From Antedon bifida (Eukaryota; Echinodermata; Crinoidea; Comatulida; Antedonidae): a DNA stretch of 64,000 nucleotides. A program made the position numbers and the translations under genes. The DNA lies in assembly GCA_963402885.1 (NCBI GenBank), contig OY727095.1, positions 6,701,001-6,765,000 on the forward strand, read 5' to 3'. Positions 26,501 to 39,800 of this stretch are shown piece by piece (the stretch's first letter is position 1; every line of letters begins with the position of its first letter). The notes beneath the pieces are model-generated. The model made no database searches and had not been told where the DNA came from. It worked only from the letters and a program-made list of their open reading frames with translations.

Positions 26501-29500
26501 CCTTCAAAACCTTCAATACATGTACACGTATATGAACCATCTGTATTTGTACACACAGCTTCGTTAGAACACGAATCAGTGTTATACGCACACTCGTCGG
26601 AATCTTATAGAAACATTGAATAAAACATTAAAAATAATCATTACAATAGTTGTATATATTCAATTACATTTTTTACTCTATATATATTTAAATATATTTC
26701 TTTATAAAGTTTACGGCAGTTTTGAGACTTGGACTAAAAAGAGATTCAATATATACACTCCTAATTGTGTAATAACAAATGTATCTTGCTTCTTTAGCAA
26801 CTTTAAGTTGACCCAAAGTCAAGTCATAAAACTGTCTACCAAAAGTACACAATGTGTCGAGGAATGAGCGAGGAAGCACGCCCCAACTTCTCCGCGTACG
26901 TACAATGAATTAACATTTTCTTAGGTGGTGAGTCGTCTTCGTAAAGCTCTCATAGAGGAAATCAATTACCTTGGCATTGCCCCATTCTCGCGTTTCCTCC
27001 TTCAGCACTAAAATAGCCATCATTACAAGAACACGTGTAAGATCCCTCAGTGTTTATACAGAGAGCATTTGTATCACAATTATCAGTACCATCCGTACAT
27101 TCATTGACATCTTAAAATAAAACAATGCAACATTTTTGATAAGAGAATAATTTAGAAATTGCTTACACTATGTTTTTATGGTTCTTCCTAGTCTGGGTTC
27201 CACGGAGTTTTGACTTTGACAGATAAATATTTTGGCACATATGGCGTTTCATACGTATACTACTTGAGCTAGAAGGGACCCGATTTCAGGTTCAGACAAA
27301 CACCGAAAAGCCTCGAAATAACTACAGACTTGGAGCAAGTTTAGGTTCTCCCATACAATTAAGCTCTTTCCAGCTGGGACACTGAATGTACAGAATTATG
27401 TGACTTTATGTTTTTGTCGAAATTACTGCTGCACTGTTTTTTTAAATTTGTTTTTGTCGTCATTTTAACAGAAAATAAAGTATCGTTTTATTCTCACCAG
27501 TACAATCACGACCAGATCCTTCAAAACCCATATTACAATCACATGTGTAAGATCCATTGTTATCTGTACAGCTGGCTAACTCATGACAATCGTCAAGTTG
27601 TTCAACACATTCATCTATATTTACACAACTTATAAATCCGTCACCACGGTAACCATCGTTGCAAGTACATATGTATGATCCATCTGTGTCTTGACATGTA
27701 GCGTTTACGTTACAAGGATATATTATCGAATTCATACATTCATCGATGTCTAGAATAAAAATATTCATTTCAAAGACAATACATAAGTTCTTTTTCTCTC
27801 TTTTAAATGGCAAATTGCCAAGGATAACCATAAGCGAATTCATTCACTATCATTTTTAAAAGTGGCAATCCTGTTCAAAAGACAAACACACGATGCTCTA
27901 CATAAACAAATTCAGTAACAAGTCTTTAGGTGTAGGCCTATGTTATAATAAAACAAATCCTGAAATCTGAGGATTTTAACCAAGGATTGGTAGTTAAAGC
28001 TCTGTCATCTACACTATAAAACTATTTTGACAAAAAAGTGTGATGTGCCTAAAATGGTAGTGATATGCACAGATATGGTATTGATGTGACATCATCATGT
28101 CCATACATGGGCATATCACATTTTTGTTGTCACATAAGTTTGATAGTGTAGATAGAGCTTAAAAATAGAACTACAAAATATAGCAAATAAATAAAGTATT
28201 TGCTTACCGATACAATCGTCTGCTCCATCAGAGGTGTAACCGCCAAGACATTCACATGTATAGGATCCTTCAGTATTGTTGCACACGGCACGGCTATTGC
28301 ACGTATCAATTTGCAAACATTCATTCACATCTGTATGTGTAAAGTTAATAGTTTATTCTAATCAATTAAAAATGCAGTATATATATTCTTATGCCTACTG
28401 GATATATGCCTTTCGTTTGTGCAATTTGATATATATTTCTTGTAGTTTTATTGTCTTTTATTGTCCTAATTATGCCAAGCAAAATGAATTTCCAATTAAA
28501 GTGGTCCAATCAAAATTTCTTGAATCTTGAATCTTTCTGCTCCAGTCACTAAAAAGGTTTTCGAAGTATTTTTTACTATCCCTATTTTCGTGAATCAAAT
28601 TTCTTACCAACACACATGATTTCATTCCCAGAGAATCCTGATTTACAGACACATCTGTAACCTCCCTCTTGATTCATACACTCAGCATTATCAGTGCAGT
28701 TATACAGTTCTGGTGACGCACATTCATTGATATCTGAAGAAGAAGAAGAAGAAGAAGAAGAGTGAGCATAATGCATAGCAGTGATTGAAAGAAATATTAC
28801 CTTTTCAGTTACAGACCAAAATGACATATTATAGACCACACAATACATACAGTAGAAGCCCACTTAATGGGACAATTTCTGGACCTAAAAAAGTGTCACA
28901 TTATAGGAGTGTATCTTAGCATATTGTCTCTCTCACGAGAAAGTTGGTTCTTAATCCACTGTCTATTACGTTTCGTTTTAGGCCTTTATTCAAACTTCAG
29001 TTAGAAATCATAAGAAATGTTTTTAAACATGCTCTTCTTCTGTACAAAATCCACACATTTCAATGTGGAATTACACTAGAATGTTAATGTTCTTTAGGCC
29101 ACAACTAATTTTAAATATGTATCAAACACTACCTGTGCAGTTTTCTCCAGTAAATCCATCAAGACAATTGCATCTGTACGTTCCTGGCTCATTGATGCAT
29201 TCAGAGTTTGCGACACATATACTACTATCAAGACATTCATCAACATCTGTTTGAAATTTAAATATTATTTTATAAAAGCTGAATATAATCATCAAAATCT
29301 TTATTGCATAACCTGATAGCTGATATCGGAATATACATGCATCTAAATTTATCTGTTTTAACTTTGGTATGGATTAATCTACCCGATATGTGAATATAGT
29401 ATTGAAATAATGGTATAATGTTTAAAATCCCAATTATATAACCAGATAGCTGAAAATGCATGTTTCTAAATCTATTTAGAGATCCAGTCACTGATACCCA

Positions 29501-32500
29501 CAGAATTGTCAGTAATTTGCCTTTGGCTTTGTATCTAAATATATTGTTATAACTTGGGGATGGAGTACCTGATATGATATGATCGTTATAACTTGGGTTG
29601 GAGTAACTTATATGATATGATCTTATTAATAAATTGAACAATAACATGCCTTGACAAGATCGAAGGTCGGATGCCAGGTCATAACCACTGCTACAAGAGC
29701 AAGTGTAACTACCATCAACATCAACACAAACATCCTCACAAGCATTGTCTGTAGTATTACACTCATTTATATCTGAAAAACAAATTAATAAATAAATTAA
29801 TAAATAAATTAAACAAATTTAAAGCTGTTATGTATTATAGCAGTTTTTAGCATTGTATACTCTGATTTGATCACAAATGTATTCTTATTTTATTAATGTT
29901 TAATCATTTATTTCAAACAAATATGTACATATAGATGTACATTTGGCGACAACTTTTATTACAGTGCGACAATTTCTAAATTGAAAAAGTGCGACAACTT
30001 TGTTACAAAGTGCGACAACTTTGTTACAAAGTGCGACAGGTATTACAAAGTGCGACAACTTTGTTACAAAGTGCGACAACTTTGTTACAAAGTGCGACAG
30101 GTATTACAAAGTGCGACAACTTTGTTACAAAGTGCGACAGGTAATACAAAGTGCGACAATTATTACAAAGTGCGACGCAATAAACGTACAACAGAATACA
30201 AACTAAGTAACATGTGTTAAGCATTGTATATACTATCAAACTTTGTGACAACAAAATGTGATGTGCCCGTATATGGATATACTCATGTCATATCACTACC
30301 ATATTTGGGCATACCACTACCATATTTAGGCACACTTTTTTTTGTCAAACTAGTTTGATAGTATAGACACAGCTTTACAATATCTTTCCTACAAACTAAA
30401 CATACTTTGACAAGTTGTTCCATTAATAAGTTCATAGCCACTATTACAGAAACATGTAGCATTGCCGTTAACAAACACACAAGTAGCTGACGTGTCGCAG
30501 GAGTTGGTATGAGCACATGACATTCCGTCCACAACTGAAAATAATGATAATTGTTAGCTTTTGACATTGTCGTTCGTGACAAATGCCTACCAACATAGGC
30601 TACACACATAAATGTATATATATATATACAGATCCTGTCAAATGACAATAACTTCAGCTAATTGATATGGTACATATTATTTAACATTGAGTATTTATGA
30701 AATATAAAACTCAACAAAGTTAATCATCTATCGGTATTGGAAACTACTTCCAGTGTATTAGATAGTAATTTTCTTGTTGAGGTAACTAACCTGTACAGGA
30801 GTATTCATCATTTGCAAGCTCGAAGCCTGGAAAACATGAGCAAGTATATGAGCCATCTGTGTTTTGACAATTTTGACTACATTCATCAATACCAATTTCA
30901 CATTCATCTACATCTAAAATAAAGATATAAAGGACATTATTTTGTTAACCCTTTTACAAAAGATGGGCTTATTAAAAAGCAGCAAAACATAAATTTAATA
31001 GTGAATGTTTTTAGGTTCTACCGATGAATGTATAAAATATTGGCTAGACAGCGAATTCCAATGTTCTACCAGTACTTTCTGATCGTTATGGTAGGTCTAG
31101 TCAAAAGCTTAATATAAATGTACCTGTACATGTGACACCATCTCCCATGTATCCACTATTGCAATCGCAGCTAAATGTTCCTGGCAGGTTTGTACAGTTC
31201 CCATTGGATGAACAAGGACTAACTTCACTTGCAGTACATTCATTAATATCTAGAAAAAGAAATAAATACACAATTACACTTCACCAAAATAGCAGGTTTT
31301 AGTACTCGAACCAAGGACCTATGGTTTGGAAGATAAGCATCAACGCCCACGAAGCTCGACTTAACCTTTATTATATAAAACTACAAAATGAACAGTATTG
31401 AACGGTATTGGGGACTGCATGCACTAGTAAATACACTAAATATCTTTACAAGATTAAAGGGTCTTTCACACCTGTTCGGCACGGTTCCGGTCCGGCGAAT
31501 CTAATGTCAATTTTCACGACGCTCCACCGGCTATGCGCCAATTGATATTCGCGTAGCCGAATGAAAACGGAACATTGACGTTTGCTTTGCCAGCGCCGGG
31601 CCGAACCGTGCCGGAACAGGTATGAAAGACTCTTAAAGCCTGGAGTATTTTACAAGACAAATAGAAACACAGTCACAGTATATACCTGTACAAACAGCTC
31701 CTTCTCTCAGATAATTGTTGATGCATCGGCAGTTATAGAACGGGACAGCATTAATGCATTCCTCGAACTCAGGACAAATGTCAGGTGTCTCTACACATTC
31801 ATCAGTATCTAGAATGAATCAAAGTAAATAATGGAATACAACAACTTTTTAAAACCATGTTTTTTCAAATAATATTTCATATAACACTATGTACTCGATA
31901 CCTGAAAGCAGTAGTTCAACTTACCAAAACAAGCCCGACCGTCGCCATCATACCCATCCATACATGTGCAAGTATAACTGCCAAATATATTGGTACAATT
32001 TGCATTCGGATGACAGTCTGCGATTTCGTCCGTACATTCATCAATGTCATTACAATGTGTGCCGTTACCAGTAAAACCGGATTTACATTGGCATCGGTAA
32101 GAACCAACCTGATTAATGCAATCTGCATTCGTGTCACAATCATCTAGATCCTGACGACACTCATCCGTATCTGAAATTGAAAATTACGTTAGTTAACACA
32201 CATTTTAGACTAGGTTAGTAAAAAGATCAATATTTTGATACATATGGCGTTTCATACGTATAATACTGTGCTTATGTAGTATTCAGAAAAAAATCGAAAC
32301 GCCTACTGGTGGACTAACATAAAAAAAGACAATAACTACCAGGGAATACAGACTTATGGCAAGTCTAAACACACATGTGAAATGTTGTGATACCGCGACT
32401 GCCACCCGTCGCTGAGGGTGGAATTGCTGCTTCGTACATTCACACATTTATTGCATTTATTTTAGTTACTGAATCTAGTGTATCCTAATTTCTGAATTAT

Positions 32501-35500
32501 AGTTCCAATTTTACGTACCTTCACAAGTTATTCCTGTTCCTAAATAACCATCACTGCATTCACATACAAATTCACCAATAGTGTTTCGACAACTAGCGAA
32601 AATACTACATGGAAATATCCCGGTCTGACATTCATTAATATCTAACAATAATATTAATCAATATTTGTGATCAACAGAAAATAATGAGTTTTGGTATTAC
32701 ACCAAACGTTTTACATTTGATTAAAGATGTATTGTCCCTTTGACTAATTCCAAAACAATTTTTAAAAAAGATTTCGAAAAAAAGTAGGTTATTTTGAAGT
32801 ATCATAATAGCTATTAACTTTCACCAAAAATTAGTCAAAAAAAAATCATTTAACTGAAATACAGACATTTGTTTGTTCAAAAAATAAGTTTTCGATCAAA
32901 ACATATCTCATAATGCAACGCGCTTGTTTGGCTACTCTGTATGCATAATCATAAAACTTCCTCGCGATCTGTGTAAAAACACCTTCTCAATCGTGACGAG
33001 TTGTAAACAATCCTAATTAACATCATGCATAATGCATACTCGTGGTTTGAAATCTTTGTTTACTTTCGCTCACGAAGATTTTCCAGACGAAATGTAATCA
33101 AATTAATTTACCTGTTAATTACGTAAACTTTAATATTACTTTGATATGGCCAATTTAAATTTAGAATATTTTGACCTTCATTTTTTGTGTTTCAAGGGAC
33201 AATACATCTTTAAAGAATGTAGATAATGCAAGAAACTTGCAAAAGCAGACGACGATATCAATCTCTTAAAGTAATAAAGAATAGATTTAGCCGTTTTCTC
33301 TTCCTATAAGCACAGTTATGATTTATGAAGCTGTTGAGACTAAACGTCATTCTGTGTATGTTCGTTGCGTATCGTACAAAAGGAAACTTAATTTCAATGA
33401 GATAAGTACTGAATAATTGTCATGATTTCAATTGCTCAAAAATAGCCACAATACCTTCACACGTTACTCCATCGCCATCATAACCTTTATTACATGTACA
33501 ATTAAAACCTCCACTGGTATTCTCACACGTGGCACTATCATTACAATTATGTGTTTGTCTATCACACTCGTCTATGTCTGAAAAAAGTAAAATAATAATC
33601 ATATTTTAAGCAGTTCGTTTAAAGATACATTGTATCCTATGGACTAAAAAATAAAAATACATATTCGGAAATAAAAGAAGAAGCACTGATTAGAGAAGTA
33701 TGAAGAAAGAAGACTGCCACGGACGTACCTGCCAAATGGCAGATGACGCGGTATACAAGGTAGGTTATTATATACCACTAGGGGTCATTTCACAGGAAAG
33801 TTTATTATGTATGTAGAGTAGTGCGTATAGTATAAAAAGAAAAATCAATCAATGCAGTAAACACAAAATGTGTCATACTTTACCTAGGCAGTCTCGTTCA
33901 TTTGGATGCAGCTCATATCCAGACCTACAACTACATGAGTAGCTTCCCAGCGTATTCGTACATAGTTGGTCACAGAATGGGGCACCTTCAACCTGTTCTT
34001 GTCCAGCAGTGCATTCGTTGTAGTCTAACATTTTAAATCAAATCAAAGTATTCTAATGAATAGGTAACGTATGTTATGATATTAATTAAAAACATTTAGA
34101 CAGGAATTAATCACTACTACACCAAGAAAAGCAACATGCGCAATGAACCTCGACCTCTTACCGTAGCAACCGAATCCATCGCCTATTAATCCACTTGGAC
34201 AGCTCCCACATGTCGCATTCACTTCTGGAGCCATATTGTCTATACAGATAACACCGGTGTGGCAGGGACTTTCCATACAAGCGTCGAAATCTTCAGAACA
34301 GTCGAAACCATCCCAGGCCACTGAGCAGACACACTGTACAACCTTTCAATGAATACAACATAATCATCAAGTTATTTGATTGACATAGACTTATTCATAA
34401 TGAAAAGGATGTGTAATTATATCAACTTTTCATTTTTAATAGTTTCACAAAAATACATCAAAGACTATACTATTGTAAGAGTCAAACCATTCAATTTAGA
34501 AGATAACATATTCAATCTAGTCTTCAGCGAGAATTTCTTATATTTGACGTTTGAATGTTTCAGGTAGTATGATAAACAGTTTGCAGCACACCACGTACTG
34601 TATGTACTTTCTGGAAGTGGTTTCCGTCAAGAAGCTCAAAAGTTCTTTTAAGAACCACACTTTATATCATATGATAACTTTAAATCAAAGCTTAAGACCT
34701 TTATCATCTGCTCGGACTATGATTTTTACTGTGACGATTTCATCCATTGTATTAATGTTGAGCCAATGCGCCATGAGCATCTCTTTTTTAATGTTATAAT
34801 GTAGCCTAAATCATTACTTACTGCAAACTTGTCATCATTAATGTCATAATCGTCTAGAAGATCATCAAAGTCACACGTTCCGCCATTGATGCAGCTGCAT
34901 ATACGAACTTCCATTGTGAAGCTTGTAGTCTGCGCGGTGTCACTCACATCAAAAGTAATGTTTACTCTTTCAACATTAGTTGGTGTCCACGTAAATAATC
35001 CGGCTAAAGTTAAACAGAATGTATGATGGATATATAAAGAAACACTTAAACCCAAAACAGTGATAAAAAGAGACCAGAAAACTGGGTTAATCTCTTACTC
35101 GCTCTGAACGATACCCTGGTTTCTTTTAAGTGCACACGAGTCAGATGTGTACACCGAACTTCCAGTTGTATGTCCTATCCGAGAAGACTTGTTCTACCAC
35201 AATAACTTTGGTTGAGGAGTGGCTTCAATCTGTAGCGATAATTTCTTCTGTGCATTTACATTTATATTATATTCAATATAGATATATAATATTCCGAACC
35301 TAATACCTCCATGAGATCTATTTTGGTGGAATAAAGCGTGGTTCTCACTACGACGCAACGCGACGCAGCGACGTATTGACGCAAAATGTTGTATTGCGTA
35401 ATCACAAGTGGGAACCGACGACGCAATAGTGTTGCAAACATCGCAGGTTTTATTTCACGCAGGTGGGTGAAAACACAATTATTGGAAGGGCATTTTCGTA

Positions 35501-36808
35501 CGTTGCGTAGGTTACGTTACGTTGCGTCGCAAAAGTGGGAACCGACGACGCAACATTGCTGCAACCATCGCTGGTTTGATTTCACGCAGGACAAACACAA
35601 TATTGGAAGGACTTTTCTTACGTTGCGTCGCAAGTGGAAACCAAGCTTAAATCATCATTGCATTATAATTATAATATATTTACTTGAGCTATCCATGTTA
35701 AAATCTGGATATTCCACTTCAGTGGAGTATGTTAACACTTCGTTAGTGTTCTCGTCACTGGCGTTTACTTGCAAGATGACAGTTTCATTTACACGAACAT
35801 ACAACTCATCCTCGCCTATCAATACGGGAACACTGCTTTGATCAATAATGTTGAAAATAACTGGTGGTATGTTCTCTGCAAAGATAATGTGACGTAATTA
35901 TTACTTAATACAAATCATAACAAGGTATTGAAGATTTGTACCAATCCAAGGTTTCTACCGATGATCAGATGTAAAGTCACTTATTTCCAATAAGGGCAGT
36001 AATATGGTAGGCTTGGTGAAATAAACTCAATATTTTGGTGGATTACCACCTATCTGATAGGACAGTGATAAATTTACTATTGGTAATCCTTGACCACATT
36101 GCCTAAAGACATAACATAAAAAATAAAATAATATACTATACTCTTTGATGAATAAAGCTCTGTCTACACTATCAAACTTTATATGAAAAAAAAGTGATAT
36201 TCCCATATATGAACATGATGATGTCATACCACTACTATATTTGGGCATGTCACTACCATTTTGTTTAGCATCTCATTAATTGTTGGGTTTAAATTATATT
36301 TGTTTATGTGGGTTTACAATATTTATACATAAGCATTTATATTACAAAAACAAGAAGAAAAAAAAATAAAAGAGAAAATAACATACCTAATGTTTCTGCA
36401 TCATTGATATTTGATTCTTCAGTAGCTTTGGTACTTTCACCAATAGCTAGATTACCCGTTGCTAAAACATCAAACAAACACTCTTTGTTGTCGGCACATA
36501 ATGCTTCCCCATCTGATAACAAGTCTGTTCCGGCATTTTGTTCTATCAGTTCATCAAGGAACTTTGGCCTAAAAGCATTATTGTTAAATTCGGCATAACT
36601 TTCGTCCTCGGAATACACAAACATTGCCTCTTCTTCTGTCAATCTCCCTGTAGAAAAAAAGGTAACATTCCAAGATTATGCAATGTTTAAATATAAAATA
36701 ATTTCATGAGGTGAAATAATAATAATAGTTCATTCTTATATAGCGCATATAAGCAAGCTTTCAATGCGCTTTTTTTTGGGGATCAAACACGTATGGAAAT
36801 ATACTCCC

Positions 36809-36841
<33 letters not shown>

Positions 36842-39800
36842 CAGCTAGTAATCAGCGAAAATGTGTGTCTTGATCTAACCGGTACCCATGTTATACACCT
36901 GGGTGGAGAGAGGCAAACGTAAGTAAAGTATCTTGCCTAAGGATACAAGCAATGCGGCGCGAATTGGATTTGAACCACGGTCTCACGATCAGTAATCCAA
37001 CGTCCAACACACTGTACCACACGCACTCATGATGAAAGATGAAATGTTCTGTTGAAAATATAGCCTTTCATCTTTCACCTCATGAAATTGTTCGCACTAT
37101 TACATTATTTGCATATGTTATTGTTTTTCTTGGGTTGTCCTTTTGGATCTGTCCTGCATTGACATGTTTGTATTTGATTTTCCAATGTCTAGATAAACAG
37201 TACAATAACACATAATACGAACATGAGTGGATAGAGACGTATCTAACAACAACCAATAAATAAAGTTGTATAATACTCCGAACTACACAGATAATAATAT
37301 GAAGGCATAATACTAGAAAGTAACTACAAAACCAATAAAAAAGGCTACTTGTTATATTGCATACTTCATATGCGATATTATTTCCTTAACATGATCTAAA
37401 TAACAATAAAAAAAAAAACTAAATGAAATCAATCAGCCATTGATTACTTACAGGTATTAGCAAAATCAAATATTTCAGACTCTGATGACGTGTTTGTATC
37501 CAGACATAGACTACTTGTTCTATTGCATACTTCATCCGTATTGTTTCCATTCCATACACCTAAATGAAATTGTCAGACTTCGTTTATAAGCACAATGAAG
37601 TATAAGATAGTTTATCCGTCCTGAAATCGACGATTTACTCGCTGTTGGATAGGTATGAAAAAAAAGCAAAAAAAAAAAAAGCACCAAGATTCCACATTTA
37701 AGGAGGATTAAACCATTCAATCACTACTGTACTTGTTGGTTAACGGTACTGCTTAATTATGCTGTTTCTAAGGGTCTAGTTACGTCAGAGGAAAGACGAT
37801 GGCCAAAGGCGACGTGGAAAGAGAATGGCAAAGACGGAAAGAAGTGGATAGATGTTGTGGCAGCATGTATTGAGTGACAGTCAGTAACCGAGCGAGAAAA
37901 TGATCATATACTTTTAAGATATACTGCACGTCTATCTATAGTATATAACTTACCAAATAAGCCCATAGTTTTTCCCATGTACTTCTCATCATACTCTACC
38001 AATACATCCAACATTTTCTCAATAATAGAGATTCCAAAGGCTATCCCGGTGCTCCATGAAGCGTAAACTCGCTCACTACTCATTGTCAAGTTGTTTTCCT
38101 CTTTTATAAACAAACTAAATGCCGGATCAGCATCCACTGCATACGTTCCTTTTAAAAAAAACACAAATTACAATACCAATATAAGGTCACCAGTAAGACA
38201 TTTTTTCATTTAATTAAGTACGGTAGTAGGCCTAACTGCAGAATACTTTACCATTTCTTAATGTGTCGACAGTGATCTCAATGGTTTGATTAATCAGGAT
38301 GCTAATTTCAGTGCCATTGTTGCTCAGTGTGAATTGAACCTATAACATTTGTCATGAAGGTATACATTTTAGTACATTTGTCACATTTAATCTCGTCAAC
38401 GGTTAAAAACCTAATGGAATAGTCCAAGAAGGTGGACATTGATATGGTAATCCCGTGTCCAGCAAACAGTGGTGAACCCACATAGAGAGGAAACTAAAAT
38501 ACTTTCGTTTATTGTTTTATACACCGGGTTGGTATCCGGCGAGGCTTATTTTTCCTTTCTCATTTCTTTATTTTTTTCATTACAACGAATGATCTTGATG
38601 AAAAACAACTTTTGGTGAGTCAGGTGTTTCCCGTGAGAAATAAAGTATATTAATATACTGTTTAATATTAATCTTTTCAACATAATATCTTACATAGGTT
38701 TCACTTTCTCCTGTATGCTTTCCAACGAAAGAACTAAATATTGTAGCTTCTGTAGATGGATCAGAGATTGGAGGAGTCATTCGGCATTGCAACTGGAACA
38801 TTCCATTTTCAACATCGGAGCAAAGAAACTCACCGTTACCATTAAACGTGTATTGGTATCCATCTTGTGTACTTATATGTGGATCACCAAACATCCAAGC
38901 TAGAAATATATCAAGAATACAGTAGAAATGTTACTAAGCCCATATAGACAACGCTACCCATTCATTTTCAATACAGAATAACATGGCAAGTAACGTTGGG
39001 TTCAGTGGAAACCCGTAGGCCTATGTATCAAGGTTTTGCCCCCATACTAACAAATATATTGTATACAGTACAAAAAATAGCAATGAAATAGCAATGGCAA
39101 TACATAGCAATGAAATTAACATAATAAAGTACATAATAATAAAGTAAGTAATAAGGAATAGAGAACGAGATGCACGGGTTGAAGAACGTAGATAGTCTAA
39201 TCCAAACTTGGTTATAATATATGTTATAAAATTGAAAAATGTATTAAAACTTACAAATTCGAGGAGGTCTGTAAAACCAGCAGTTGGCTGGTGGTCTTCG
39301 CTCTATATACATTCTGCAAAACCTTGGATTTTTAGCCCAAAAGCAGCAATAGTACCGAGGCATGATGTCCGAGGCTAAACAAGTAGGAGAAAATAAGAAT
39401 GCGTACAGAATTTATTTCCATACATTGCAAAGTGTGCTTGATCATCTTTCTCCATATAACCACAGTATAAAATGTTTATACATATTATCATTAAATATAC
39501 TTACTTATATGTTTAGTATACCGTTCACTATTAAATGTAAAACCAAATCCAGAGTAAGCATAACGAATTTCAAAGCTGCTAAAACCAAATCCTCCATAAC
39601 CTCGAATCAATGAAAAGCTGTACCACCAGTAACAACACTCAGTTCCAGAAAATGCAAAGTTAAAAGTAGCGCTTTGGAAACATATTGCGAAATATCGACC
39701 TGCAAAAATTGTTAACAAATTATTTTACAGTTTCTGACCAAAAAGTATTTCTAATGGTTTTTGTCAAATAACTAACATAACCTGAATGCTGTAAAATACT

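Noticed and set aside
29949-30178. CRISPR array
   Set aside because: Units are contiguous with no unique spacers, and the window is eukaryotic; a minisatellite.
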